Part shown: positions 9,050 to 17,301 of the stretch, one piece after another | How positions within the stretch are numbered: the first letter of the stretch is position 1 | Layout: each line of letters starts with the position of its first letter | NCBI RefSeq assembly: GCF_029623955.1 | Contig: NZ_JARSBP010000009.1 | Coordinates: 62,001-126,000 of the forward strand | Reading direction: 5' to 3' | Length of the DNA: 64,000 bases | From: Mycobacterium sp. 236(2023) | GTDB taxonomy: Bacteria > Actinomycetota > Actinomycetes > Mycobacteriales > Mycobacteriaceae | The notes under the pieces: model-generated | Database searches by the model: none | What the model saw: the letters and a program-made list of their open reading frames with translations, nothing else | What the model was told of the DNA's origin: nothing | Program-made: the position numbers and the translations under genes

Positions 9050-9371
9050 GCTGCCCGAGGAATTCGCAGACCTGGAACGGTTCAGCGACTGGTGCCTGCC
9101 CACCGAGGAGGAGCGCTACAGCAAGCGTCTCAACTCCACGATGGACGAGATGCAGGAGCTCTACGACGCCGGCATGGCACGGCTCGAGGACATCATGGTC
9201 TACGTCGATGCGCGCTTCCCTCTCAAGGGAATGCCCGAGGACGCCAAGGCCCTGGTGCATCTGGGACAATCGATCGTCATGGTCAGCTTCCCGATCGAGG
9301 TGTGGAAACAGCCGCGCGTCCTCGACAGCGGCGCGGCGTACATCCAGCTCATCAAGGAGCCGGTGGTCTAA
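9042..9371 (+). CDS. Conserved-looking small protein of unknown function (Rieske neighbour)
   Basis: I do not recognise this 109-aa protein. It is soluble and acidic at the N-terminus, with helical character ('TMDEMQELYDAG'), one Cys (in 'FSDWCLP'), no signal peptide and no membrane segment. The ATG at 9042 overlaps the Rieske oxygenase stop by 8 bp and has AAGGA about 9 nt upstream, so it is translationally coupled to the oxygenase. Ring-hydroxylating oxygenase beta subunits are about 160-180 aa and look different, so it is not an evident beta subunit. It could be an accessory subunit of the oxygenase; this is inference from position only. Confidence 0.75.
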   Translation: MSKLPEEFADLERFSDWCLPTEEERYSKRLNSTMDEMQELYDAGMARLEDIMVYVDARFPLKGMPEDAKALVHLGQSIVMVSFPIEVWKQPRVLDSGAAYIQLIKEPVV

Positions 9372-9373
9372 GG

Positions 9374-10621
9374 GTGCCGCCTCCAACACCTGTCACGCTC
9401 AAGGCCGCGGGTTACGTCGACGTCGACGCCGGCGAGATCGTCCGGCCGGCAGTGATACACGTTGCCGACGGTCGCATCACCGGTATCGGCGGTGAACCGC
9501 CCGACGGATCGGAAGTTGTCGATCTGGGTGAGGCGATTCTGCTGCCCGGTCTGATGGACATGGAGGTCAACCTGCTCATGGGAGGGCGCGGGGAGAACCC
9601 GGGCCTGTCCCAGGTGCAGGACGATCCCGCGACGCGGGTGCTGCGCGCGGTGGGCAACGCCCGGCGCACGCTGCGCGCAGGCTTCACGACCGTCCGCAAT
9701 CTCGGATTGTTCGTCAAGACAGGCGGATACCTGCTCGACGTGGCGCTGGGCAAGGCGATCGCCGCGGGCTGGATCGACGGTCCGCGGATCGTCCCCGCCG
9801 GTCACGCCATCACGCCGACCGGCGGCCACCTGGACCCGACGATGTTCGCCGCGTTCATGCCCGGCGCCCTTGAGCTGACGATCGAAGAAGGCATCGCCAA
9901 CGGCGTCGACGAGATTCGCAAGGCGGTGCGCTACCAGATCAAGCACGGCGCCGAGCTGATCAAGGTCTGTGTGTCCGGCGGCGTCATGTCGCTGACCGGA
10001 GAAGCTGGGGCACAGCACTATTCGGACGACGAGTTGCGCGCGATCGTCGACGAGGCGCATCGGCGTGGGTTACGCGTTGCGGCACATACGCATGGTGCCG
10101 AAGCGGTCAAGCACGCGGTCGCGTGTGGCATCGACTGCATAGAACACGGCTTCCTGATGGACGACGAGGCCATCCAGATGCTGGTCGACAACGACCGGTT
10201 CCTGGTGACGACGCGCCGTCTTGCCGAGGCCATGGATGTGTCGCGAGCACCGAAAGAGTTGCAGGACAAGGCTGCCGAGATGTTCCCGAAGGCGAAGACG
10301 TCGATCAAGGCGGCCTACGAGGCGGGTGTCAAGATCGCAGTCGGGACCGACGCTCCGGCCATCCCCCATGGTAAAAACGCCGACGAGTTGGTCACGCTGG
10401 TCGACTGGGGCATGCCGGCCGCCGCGGTGTTGCGCGCAGCCACTGTTGTCGCCGCCGATCTGATCAACCGCAGCGACTCGCTCGGTCGGCTGGCCGAGGG
10501 CTACATCGCCGACATCATCGCGGTGCCCGGCGACCCGCTCGCCGACATTGGCGTTACACGGGATGTCAACTTTGTAATGAAGGACGGTAAGGTCTTCAAG
10601 AATGACACCAACACGAACTGA
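9374..10621 (+). CDS. Amidohydrolase (imidazolonepropionase/prolidase-like) with altered HxH site
   Basis: A 415-aa amidohydrolase_1-fold protein. The N-terminal beta-sandwich and 'LLPGLMD' entry are typical. 'IKVCVSGG' supplies the bridging Lys, 'AAHTHG' and 'IEHGF' supply His ligands, and 'GTDAPA' the catalytic Asp. The first metal motif, normally H-x-H directly after 'PGLMD', reads M-E-V-N here, so two usual metal ligands are missing. The GTG at 9374 begins 2 bp after the preceding stop. It overlaps the next gene by 20 bp. It may hydrolyse a cyclic amide or lactone with a single metal, or may have another role. Confidence 0.87.
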   Translation: MPPPTPVTLKAAGYVDVDAGEIVRPAVIHVADGRITGIGGEPPDGSEVVDLGEAILLPGLMDMEVNLLMGGRGENPGLSQVQDDPATRVLRAVGNARRTLRAGFTTVRNLGLFVKTGGYLLDVALGKAIAAGWIDGPRIVPAGHAITPTGGHLDPTMFAAFMPGALELTIEEGIANGVDEIRKAVRYQIKHGAELIKVCVSGGVMSLTGEAGAQHYSDDELRAIVDEAHRRGLRVAAHTHGAEAVKHAVACGIDCIEHGFLMDDEAIQMLVDNDRFLVTTRRLAEAMDVSRAPKELQDKAAEMFPKAKTSIKAAYEAGVKIAVGTDAPAIPHGKNADELVTLVDWGMPAAAVLRAATVVAADLINRSDSLGRLAEGYIADIIAVPGDPLADIGVTRDVNFVMKDGKVFKNDTNTN

Positions 10622-11033
10622 GGACCTGGTCGAGATCCAGCAGCTCCTCGCCAAGTATGCGGTGACGATCACCCAGGGTGACGTCGACGGGTTGGTGGAG
10701 GTTTTCACCCCCGACGGAACCTACAGCGCATTCGGCGACACCTACACGCTGAACCGATTCCCCGTGCTGGTCGACGCCGCGCCCAAGGGTTTGTTCATGA
10801 CCGGAACAGCGCTTGTCGACCTCGTCGAAGGCGCCGACACTGCGAGTGGAACGCAGCCGCTGTGCTTCATCGAGCATTCCAAGCACGACATGCGAATCGG
10901 CTACTACAAGGACACCTACCTGCGCACCGAGGACGGCTGGCGGTTGAAAACCCGTGCCATGACGTTCATCCGGCGCTCCGGCGAGCACGACTCCGGACGC
11001 CCCCACGCGATCGGAAGGCCTGAAGCGGGATGA
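10602..11033 (+). CDS. SnoaL-like (NTF2 fold) protein
   Basis: A 143-aa protein of the SnoaL-like/NTF2 superfamily. 'DLVEIQQLLAKYAVTITQGD' at the N-terminus and the strand pattern ending '...TEDGWRLKTRAMTFIRR' are characteristic. Members are small cyclases, isomerases or dehydratases, or beta-subunit-like partners of Rieske oxygenases. Because the operon codes for a Rieske alpha subunit without an obvious beta subunit, a beta-subunit-like or a hydratase role are both possible. It starts inside the preceding gene (20-bp overlap) and its stop overlaps the acyl-CoA dehydrogenase start by 4 bp (ATGA). Confidence 0.85.
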   Translation: MTPTRTEDLVEIQQLLAKYAVTITQGDVDGLVEVFTPDGTYSAFGDTYTLNRFPVLVDAAPKGLFMTGTALVDLVEGADTASGTQPLCFIEHSKHDMRIGYYKDTYLRTEDGWRLKTRAMTFIRRSGEHDSGRPHAIGRPEAG

Positions 11034-12154
11034 CGAACCCTCTCTTCGAACCCGCAGCGTTTCGCACGGCGCTGCGGACCTGGCTCGACGAGAATGATCT
11101 GACCGCACCCGACGACCATTCGCTCGCGGGACACATCCGGCAGTTCGCACGCGTCCAGCGCGCACTGTACGACGCGGGCTGGGGCCGCTACGGCTGGCCT
11201 GAGCACGCCGGCGGTCTCGGCGGCCCGGCGATCCTGCGGGCCATCGTCGGCGAAGAGGTCGTCGGCCGACGCCTGGCCGAACCGGGTCCGTACTCGATGC
11301 TCGAGGTGCTGACGCCGACGATGATCGACTACGCGAGCCCAGAGCTTGCCGCCGAGATGGTCCCGAAGCTGCTGAGCGGCGAAGAGCAGTGGTGCCAAGG
11401 CTTTTCGGAGCCGGGCTCTGGCAGCGACCTTGCCTCGCTCACCACGCGCGCCGTCCGAAAAGGCGACAAATGGGTCATTAACGGCCAAAAGGTGTGGACG
11501 AGTTTCGCGCAGTTCTCACACCGCTGCGTACTGCTGACCCGCACCGGCGACGCGGACACCCCGAACCACAAGGCCATCACGGCGTTCTTCGTCGACGTCG
11601 ACACCCCAGGCATCACCGTCCGCCCCCTGCGCACGATGCACGACGTCGACGAATTCTGCGAGGTGTACTTCGACGACGTCGAGGTCGATGACAGCCGCAT
11701 GCTCGGCGAGCAGGGCGACGGCTGGCAGCTGGCCATGGATCTCCTCCCCTATGAACGGTCGACCTGCTTCTGGCAGCGCATCGCCTACCTGTACTCACGC
11801 TTCGACGCACTCGTCGACGAAGTCCGTGGGCACGGGCAGGCCATCGACTCGGACATGGGCGAGGCATATCTGGCTCTGCACACGTTGCGCTGCCGATCCC
11901 GAGCCACCCAGCATCGGCTGGCCGACGGCCAGAAGCTCGGACCGGACACGTCCATCGACAAGGTCCTGCTGGCCAGTGCCGAACAGCGCCTCTACGACAC
12001 GGTGCACGATCTGCTGCCGGGCGTCATCGAGCTCGACGACACCGAATGGCGCACCGAATACCTGTACTCACGCGCGGCCACGATCTACGGCGGCACCGCC
12101 GAAGTGCAGCGCAACATCATCGCCCGCCGCCTGCTGGACCTCGGGAAGGAGTGA
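11030..12154 (+). CDS. Acyl-CoA dehydrogenase, large subunit of a heteromeric pair
   Basis: A 374-aa acyl-CoA dehydrogenase. The flavin loop 'GFSEPGSGSDL' and 'WVINGQKVWTS' are clear. The C-terminal motif reads 'IYGGTAEVQRNIIARRLL', so the Glu of EGTSE is Gly. An acidic residue in 'LPYERS' occupies the alternative, isovaleryl-type position. Directly followed (2 bp) by a 266-aa dehydrogenase-like gene. This arrangement matches the alpha2beta2 enzymes of mycobacterial steroid side-chain degradation, in which each chain contributes part of the FAD site. It shares this layout with 48828-50721. Confidence 0.9.
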   Translation: MTNPLFEPAAFRTALRTWLDENDLTAPDDHSLAGHIRQFARVQRALYDAGWGRYGWPEHAGGLGGPAILRAIVGEEVVGRRLAEPGPYSMLEVLTPTMIDYASPELAAEMVPKLLSGEEQWCQGFSEPGSGSDLASLTTRAVRKGDKWVINGQKVWTSFAQFSHRCVLLTRTGDADTPNHKAITAFFVDVDTPGITVRPLRTMHDVDEFCEVYFDDVEVDDSRMLGEQGDGWQLAMDLLPYERSTCFWQRIAYLYSRFDALVDEVRGHGQAIDSDMGEAYLALHTLRCRSRATQHRLADGQKLGPDTSIDKVLLASAEQRLYDTVHDLLPGVIELDDTEWRTEYLYSRAATIYGGTAEVQRNIIARRLLDLGKE

Positions 12155-12156
12155 CC

Positions 12157-12957
12157 ATGGATCGCGAATCCCTGCAGATGCTCGAAGCGTCGCTACGTAA
12201 GACGATGCTGTCGGCGTCAGGTCCCAAGCTCGACGCGGCGCTGGCCAATCTGGGTTGGGCCGACATGCTCACCGAGGTCCCCGACCTCGCCATCCCGCTG
12301 TACTTCCGGCTGCTCGGCGAAACCGGTTCGCACGCTTCGATTCTTGTCGATGTCGTCCTGCACGCCACCGGCAACACGATCGGCGACACCGTGGAACTGC
12401 CGCTGCCGTACGCGGGCAACGCGTGGGTGGTGTGGGACCGGATCAGTCCGGAGAGCCTCGACCCCACGCTCGGCGGGCTGCCGCTGCGGCGCGAGGAGGA
12501 GGGCTACCCGATCCGCGTGGCCGAGGCGCGCGCCGCCGTCGGCTGGTGGCTTGTCGGCTGCGCGCGGGCGATGCTGACCCTGGCCCGTCAGCACGCGCTC
12601 GACCGGGTGCAGTTCGGCAAGCCCATCGCCGGGTTCCAGGCAGTACGACACCGGTTGGCCGAGACCCTGGTGGCGATCGAGGGCGCCGAGGCGACGCTAA
12701 CCTTGCCGAGCGCCGACAACCCCGACTTGACGGCGCTGCTGGCCAAAGCGGCCGCGGGCAAGGCGGCGCTCACCGCAGCCAAGAATTGTCAGCAGGTGCT
12801 CGGCGGCATCGGATTCACCGAGGAGCACGATCTCCAACTTCACGTGAAGCGGGCCCTGGTCCTCGATGGATTGCTCGGCAGTTCACGGGAACTCACGCGC
12901 CGGGCAGGCGCGGGCCTGCGTGCCCGCGGCTCCGTCCCCCGCCTGGCCCAGCTGTAG
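12157..12957 (+). CDS. Acyl-CoA dehydrogenase, small subunit
   Basis: A 266-aa protein matching mainly the C-terminal helical domain of acyl-CoA dehydrogenases ('ALDRVQFGKPIAGFQAVRH', 'QQVLGGIGFTEEHDLQLHVKR'), with a shortened N-terminal region. The ATG at 12157 has AAGGAG 5-6 nt upstream, inside the end of the large-subunit gene. The length and the pairing with 11030-12154 indicate the small subunit of a heterotetramer rather than a stand-alone enzyme. It ends the plus-strand operon that starts at 7158, just before the inverted-repeat region. Confidence 0.87.
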   Translation: MDRESLQMLEASLRKTMLSASGPKLDAALANLGWADMLTEVPDLAIPLYFRLLGETGSHASILVDVVLHATGNTIGDTVELPLPYAGNAWVVWDRISPESLDPTLGGLPLRREEEGYPIRVAEARAAVGWWLVGCARAMLTLARQHALDRVQFGKPIAGFQAVRHRLAETLVAIEGAEATLTLPSADNPDLTALLAKAAAGKAALTAAKNCQQVLGGIGFTEEHDLQLHVKRALVLDGLLGSSRELTRRAGAGLRARGSVPRLAQL

Positions 12958-12968
12958 AAGTTTCGTCA

Positions 12969-12992
12969 CACCGCGAGCGCGCGTGTCTGCAC
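12969..12992 (+). repeat. Solo copy of the 24-bp terminal repeat
   Basis: A perfect third copy (same orientation as the left end) of the 24-bp sequence that forms the ends of the 135-bp element directly to its right. The following 40 bases also share the 'GGCATT' block with that element, so this looks like a truncated element next to a complete one. Confidence 0.85.
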
Positions 12993-13033
12993 GCAGACGC
13001 GCCGCGGTCGCCGGCATTTCGCGCTCTATCGTC

Positions 13034-13168
13034 GCACCGCGAGCGCGCGTGTCTGCACCCAAAACGCCGGTTTTCCTTGGCATTTGACGCGCACTCGCCG
13101 CACGCGAGCGCGCGTCAGGTGTCAGCATTCTCGGCGCGCCGCTGTGCAGACACGCGCGCTCGCGGTGC
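13034..13168. repeat. 135-bp inverted-repeat element, copy 1
   Basis: The ends are perfect 25-bp inverted repeats (left end begins GCACCGCGAGCGCGCG). A second copy of exactly the same length lies at 47910-48044, with identical ends and a central 85 bp that aligns without gaps and shares blocks such as GGCATT, CGAGCGCGCG and GTCAGC. It lies between two convergent genes (stops at 12957 and 13203). The long stem could act as a bidirectional terminator. It has no coding capacity and resembles a REP/MITE-like mobile repeat. Confidence 0.85.
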
Positions 13169-13202
13169 AAGTAATGCTCTCACCGACGCGCGGCGAGGCT
13201 AC

Positions 13203-13985
13203 CTACTTGATGTTGGCTTTCATCTCTTCCAGGTTCACCAGCACCGGCCACCCGCCGACGCTCAACGCGTTGCCGTGGCCGGTCTGGTGCACGTCGAACA
13301 CCGACTGGATCGCGGCGTAGAAGCCCTGCACATCGAGTGTCTGATTCACAGCGCGCTTGGCCTGACGCAGCGCGAACGGTGGCATCTTGGCGATCTGCTC
13401 CGCCAGCGCCCGCGTCTCCGCGTCGAGCTGATCGCGCGGCACCACCCGGTTCACCATGCCCGTGGCGGCGACCTCGTCGGCACTCATCGCCCGGCCGGTG
13501 AACAGAATCTCCTTGGCCTTACGGGGCCCGAGTTCCCAGGTGTGTCCGTGATATTCGACGCCGCCGATGCCCATCAGCACCACCGGGTCGGAGAACTGCG
13601 CATCGTCGGCCGCGATGATCAGATCGCACGGCCAGCACAGCAGCAGACCGCCGGAGATGCACCGGCCCTGCACTGCGGCAATCGATGGTTTCGGCACGTT
13701 GCGCCACCGCAGCGTGTACTCGAGGTAGCGCTTGGCCTCGTGCTGGATGATGAACTCGAGGGTGATCTTGTCCGGCACCGGACCTCCACCCCGCAGATCG
13801 TGGCCGGCAGAAAAGTGCTTGCCGTTGGCCCGCAACACAATGACCGACACCTCGTTGTCCTCGGCCGCCCGCGTCCACGCCGCGTCGAGTTCGTCGAGCA
13901 ACTCGGGATTCTGCGCGTTGGCGGCCTCGGGCCGATTGAGCGTGATGGTAGCGATCCGGTCGGCGACCTCGTAGTCGATGTACAC
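13203..13985 (-). CDS. Enoyl-CoA hydratase/isomerase (crotonase family)
   Basis: A 260-aa crotonase-fold protein with 'GKHFSAGHDL' (oxyanion hole, around residue 60) and 'GRCISGGLLLCWPCDLI' (around residue 110). The region normally holding the catalytic Glu reads 'SDPVVLMGIGG', so the mechanism may differ from a standard hydratase. Start: GTG at 13985 with GAGGA 6 nt upstream; the longer frame uses TTG at 13997. It is transcribed divergently from the TetR gene, with an operator array between. Its 3' end faces the 135-bp repeat. Confidence 0.87.
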   Translation of the reverse strand: MYIDYEVADRIATITLNRPEAANAQNPELLDELDAAWTRAAEDNEVSVIVLRANGKHFSAGHDLRGGGPVPDKITLEFIIQHEAKRYLEYTLRWRNVPKPSIAAVQGRCISGGLLLCWPCDLIIAADDAQFSDPVVLMGIGGVEYHGHTWELGPRKAKEILFTGRAMSADEVAATGMVNRVVPRDQLDAETRALAEQIAKMPPFALRQAKRAVNQTLDVQGFYAAIQSVFDVHQTGHGNALSVGGWPVLVNLEEMKANIK

Positions 13986-14076
13986 GGCGGTCCTCAATTT
14001 CGGGCGGACGGGCGGGATGCCTGGCGCGTCAGTGCCGACGAACGGCGAGATCTGGGCCTTCTGTTATCACCAAAAT

Positions 14077-14113
14077 GAGAATACTATTCTCGTGATGAGG
14101 AAGTTACAATCTC
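14077..14113. promoter_or_regulatory. Operator array between enoyl-CoA hydratase and TetR genes
   Basis: Half-sites GAGAAT-N3-ATTCTC-N7-GGAAGT-N3-AATCTC. The left pair is a perfect palindrome and the far right half-site matches 5/6. It lies in the 162-bp divergent region, 34 bp before the TetR start, the position expected for an autoregulatory operator. Confidence 0.7.
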
Positions 14114-14147
14114 TGACACGTTGGCCGAGAGGGGGTCGAGGACCGCT

Positions 14148-14867
14148 ATGGCAAGGCGTTCTCCGGTACAGTCAGTTCATGTTCTCCCCAGTCGGCCTGC
14201 ATCCGAGCCACCGGTGACGAATCCCAGCGAAGAACCCGCTTGGAAGCAGCGCGCGGTCGAGCGTTCGATCAAGACCGCGAAATTACGGGCAGCACAGCGC
14301 GTGCAGCGATTCCTCGACGCCGCGCAAGCCATCATCATCGAAAAGGGCAGCACCGACTTCACCGTCCAGGAAGTCGTCGATCGCTCGCGTCAGTCACTTC
14401 GCAGCTTCTACCTGCAGTTCGACGGTAAGCACGAACTTCTTCTCGCGCTGTTCGAGGATGCGCTGAGCCGGTCGGCAGACCAGATCCGCGCCGCCACCTC
14501 CGGCCAGGAAGACCCCATCGAACGCTTGAAGGTCGCGATCCAGCTGCTTTTCGAGTCGTCCCGACCGGACCCGGCCGCCAAGCGGCCGCTGTTCACCGAC
14601 TTCGCACCGAGACTGCTTGTTTCGCATCCGTCCGAGGTCAAAGTGGCGCACGCTCCGCTGCTTGCCCTGCTCACCGAGCTGATGGAAGAAGCCAGCGCGG
14701 CCGGCCAACTGCGCGAAGGCATCAACCCGAAGCGGATGGCGGCGATGACGATGCAGACCGTCATGTTCGTCGCACAGTCGAGTGGCGACGCCGACGAAAA
14801 CCCTGCTCACCCCATCACCGCCGACGAAGTGTGGGACTTCTGCGCTCACGGTTTCTCCGCCGAATAG
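14148..14867 (+). CDS. TetR/AcrR-family regulator, candidate binder of the operator arrays
   Basis: A 239-aa TetR-family repressor. The helix-turn-helix is seen in 'DFTVQEVVDRSRQSLRSFYLQF' broken at 'VVDRS' (about residues 75-95), preceded by 'RFLDAAQAIIIEKG'. The C-terminal domain would bind the ligand. ATG at 14148 with GAGGA 5 nt upstream is chosen; a GTG at 14214 would give a shorter protein with a more usual N-terminus. Operator arrays lie on both sides (14077-14113 and 14893-14929), so it is the best candidate regulator for the whole set. The ligand is probably a CoA ester of the pathway; that is inference. Confidence 0.88.
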   Translation: MARRSPVQSVHVLPSRPASEPPVTNPSEEPAWKQRAVERSIKTAKLRAAQRVQRFLDAAQAIIIEKGSTDFTVQEVVDRSRQSLRSFYLQFDGKHELLLALFEDALSRSADQIRAATSGQEDPIERLKVAIQLLFESSRPDPAAKRPLFTDFAPRLLVSHPSEVKVAHAPLLALLTELMEEASAAGQLREGINPKRMAAMTMQTVMFVAQSSGDADENPAHPITADEVWDFCAHGFSAE

Positions 14868-14892
14868 CCTGAGAACCTCCCTCTCCTTGTTC

Positions 14893-14929
14893 TAGAATCA
14901 TATTTGCGCGAATTGCTATTCGCGTTCTC
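14893..14929. promoter_or_regulatory. Operator array upstream of the P450 gene
   Basis: Half-sites TAGAAT-N3-ATTTGC-N7-GCTATT-N3-GTTCTC. Here the outer half-sites are the better ones (5/6 each). The same place also contains a separate perfect inverted repeat, CGCGAAT-N4-ATTCGCG (14907-14924). It lies 25 bp after the TetR stop and 174 bp before the P450 start, in an AT-richer stretch likely to hold the P450 promoter. Confidence 0.5.
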
Positions 14930-15103
14930 GCTGCTGTCGACTTGTCGATGCTGCCCACCATTGGAGAAGGCAGTTCTCTCATTCGAGAGGCGTACTTGCA
15001 CTGAGCGAGTCCGCCATTGACACTCAAGCACCGGCGATGACAAAGTTGTGAGACAAATTGCAGCCCGATGTCTTACGAAGACTGATCCAGCGAGAGGGAC
15101 ACC

Positions 15104-16306
15104 GTGACGATCAGCGCCGATGTTCATGATGCCGCCACAGCGGACGAGTTGTACTACGACCCGTACAGCGTCGAACTGAACATGAACCCCTACCCGGTGT
15201 TCGCACGCATCCGCGAGGAAGCACCGCTGTACTACAACGAGAAGCACGACTTCTACGCGCTCAGCCGATTCGACGACGTGAACAAGGCAGTCATCGATCA
15301 CGAGACGTTCATCTCCGGCCGCGGTGCGTTGCTGGAAATCATCAAGTCCGGCATGGAGATCCCCCCGGGGACGCTGATCTTCGAGGATCCACCGATCCAC
15401 AACATCCACCGCAATCTTCTGTCGCGGATGTTCACCCCGCGCAAGGTGCTCGCCCTGGAACCGCAGATCCGGGAGTTCACCGCGCGCTGCCTGGACCCGC
15501 TCGTCGGCACCGGACGGTTCGATTTCGTCAACGACCTCGGTGAACAGATGCCGATGCGCGTCATCGGGATGCTTCTCGGCATTCCGGAGGAGCATCAGCG
15601 CCGCGTCACCGACCACGGCGAAGCGACCCTCCAGAGCAAGGAAGTCAACCTGATGGCCACCGGCGAGGTGTTCGCCGAGTTCATCGACTACCGCACCGAA
15701 CATCCGTCCGACGACATCATGACCGACCTGCTCAACGTCGAGTTCACCGACGAGACGGGTACCGTACGCCGCCTGACCCGCGATGAGCTCCTCATGTACC
15801 TGACGGTCGTCGCCACCGCCGGCTCCGAGACGACCACCAGGCTCATCGGTTGGGCCGGAAAGACATTGGCCGAGAACCCGGACCAGCGCCGCGAACTCGT
15901 GGAGAACCCGGATCTGATCCCGCAGGCGATCGAAGAGATCCTGCGCTGGGAGCCGCCGGCGTTGCAGATCGCCCGCTACGTGACACGGGACGTCGAGTAC
16001 TACGGACAGACGGTTCCCGAAGGTTCGGCGATGCTGATGCTCGTGGGCGCCGCCAACCGTGATCACCGCCGCTTCCCACCCGACGGCGACGTCTTCGACA
16101 TCCACCGAGAACTGCGCTCGCACATGACCTTCGGCGCCGGGACGCACTTCTGCATGGGCAATGCCCTCGCACGCCTCGAAGGGCGGATCGCGCTCGAGGA
16201 GATCCTCAAACGATTCCCCACGTGGGAGGTCGACTGGGAGAACGCGGCGCCATCGCAGACAACGGCGGTGCGCGGCTGGGATTCCATGCCGACCTTCACT
16301 TCCTGA
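15104..16306 (+). CDS. Cytochrome P450 (bacterial class I type)
   Basis: A 400-aa soluble cytochrome P450. The I-helix oxygen-activation motif is 'VATAGSETTT', the K-helix ExxR is 'EEILRWEPP', and the haem loop is 'FGAGTHFCMGNALARLEGR' with the ligand Cys at residue 350. All are intact. The GTG at 15104 follows GAGAGGGA. No ferredoxin is adjacent; the [3Fe-4S] ferredoxin at 31328 or the [2Fe-2S] one at 52231 could serve it. A mycofactocin-type SDR begins 73 bp downstream, which suggests hydroxylation followed by alcohol oxidation. Confidence 0.93.
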   Translation: MTISADVHDAATADELYYDPYSVELNMNPYPVFARIREEAPLYYNEKHDFYALSRFDDVNKAVIDHETFISGRGALLEIIKSGMEIPPGTLIFEDPPIHNIHRNLLSRMFTPRKVLALEPQIREFTARCLDPLVGTGRFDFVNDLGEQMPMRVIGMLLGIPEEHQRRVTDHGEATLQSKEVNLMATGEVFAEFIDYRTEHPSDDIMTDLLNVEFTDETGTVRRLTRDELLMYLTVVATAGSETTTRLIGWAGKTLAENPDQRRELVENPDLIPQAIEEILRWEPPALQIARYVTRDVEYYGQTVPEGSAMLMLVGAANRDHRRFPPDGDVFDIHRELRSHMTFGAGTHFCMGNALARLEGRIALEEILKRFPTWEVDWENAAPSQTTAVRGWDSMPTFTS

Positions 16307-16379
16307 ACCCGAATACTTCCCAAACCTCCCGACACCGAACGACATCACCCACAACCCACCGACGAAGGACTGAAAAACC

Positions 16380-17216
16380 ATGGCAGGACGTGTAGAAGGC
16401 AAAGTCGCGTTCATCACCGGCGCCGCCCGCGGGCAGGGTCGGGCGCACGCCGTTCGACTGGCCGAAGAGGGCGCCGACATCATCGCCGTCGACATCTGCA
16501 AGCAGATCGAGAGCGTGCTGATCCCGCTGTCCACTCCCGAAGACCTCGCGGAAACCGCGGACCTGGTGAAGAACGCCGGCGGCCGCATCCACACCGCCGA
16601 GGTCGACGTCCGTGACTACGACGCCCTGAAGTCCGCTGTCGACGCGGGTGTCGAGGAGTTCGGCAAGCTCGACATCATCGTTGCCAACGCCGGCATCGGC
16701 AACGGTGGCCAGACGCTCGACAAGACCAGCGAACCCGACTGGGACGACATGATCGGCGTCAACCTGTCCGGTGTGTGGAAGACCGTCAAAGCCGGTGTCC
16801 CCCATATCCTCGCCGGTGGCAACGGCGGTTCGATCATCCTGACGAGTTCGGTCGGCGGCCTGAAGGCCTACCCGCACACCGGTCACTACGTCGCCGCCAA
16901 GCACGGTGTGGTCGGCCTGATGCGCACGTTCGCCGTCGAGCTCGGCGCCCAGAACGTCCGCGTCAACTCGGTGCACCCGACGAACGTCAACACTCCCCTG
17001 TTCATGAACGAGCCGACGATGAAGCTGTTCCGGCCGGACCTGGAGAACCCGGGCCCCGACGACATGAAGGTCATCGGACAGCTGATGCACACGCTGCCGA
17101 TCGGATGGGTGGAGCCCGAAGACATCGCCAACGCGGTGCTGTTCCTGGCATCCGACGAGGCGCGCTTCATCACCGGCGTCACCTTGCCGGTCGACGGTGG
17201 CAGCTGCCTGAAGTAG
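16380..17216 (+). CDS. SDR, mycofactocin-coupled (carveol dehydrogenase-like)
   Basis: A 278-aa short-chain dehydrogenase. The N-terminal 'GKVAFITGAARGQGRAHAV' and 'GADIIAVDIC' are the hallmarks of the subfamily whose tightly held NAD is recycled through the redox cofactor mycofactocin. The active-site 'LTSSVGG' Ser and 'YVAAKHG' Tyr/Lys are intact, as is 'LPVDGG' at the end. Members oxidise alcohols such as carveol. With the P450 immediately upstream, it probably oxidises the hydroxylated product. No mycofactocin biosynthesis genes are in the window. Confidence 0.88.
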   Translation: MAGRVEGKVAFITGAARGQGRAHAVRLAEEGADIIAVDICKQIESVLIPLSTPEDLAETADLVKNAGGRIHTAEVDVRDYDALKSAVDAGVEEFGKLDIIVANAGIGNGGQTLDKTSEPDWDDMIGVNLSGVWKTVKAGVPHILAGGNGGSIILTSSVGGLKAYPHTGHYVAAKHGVVGLMRTFAVELGAQNVRVNSVHPTNVNTPLFMNEPTMKLFRPDLENPGPDDMKVIGQLMHTLPIGWVEPEDIANAVLFLASDEARFITGVTLPVDGGSCLK

Positions 17217-17301
17217 CGGGTCCCGAAACTCGCGCCGTCTGCGGCGACGCATTCGCTGAATCCACCGTGATCAACTGTCGCGAGTGGTTGCATGGTTGAC
17301 C

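Noticed and set aside
12958-13202. CRISPR-like repeat array
   Set aside because: Three copies of a 24-bp sequence are present but one is inverted, spacing is irregular and the pattern is that of an inverted-repeat element, not direct repeats with unique spacers.
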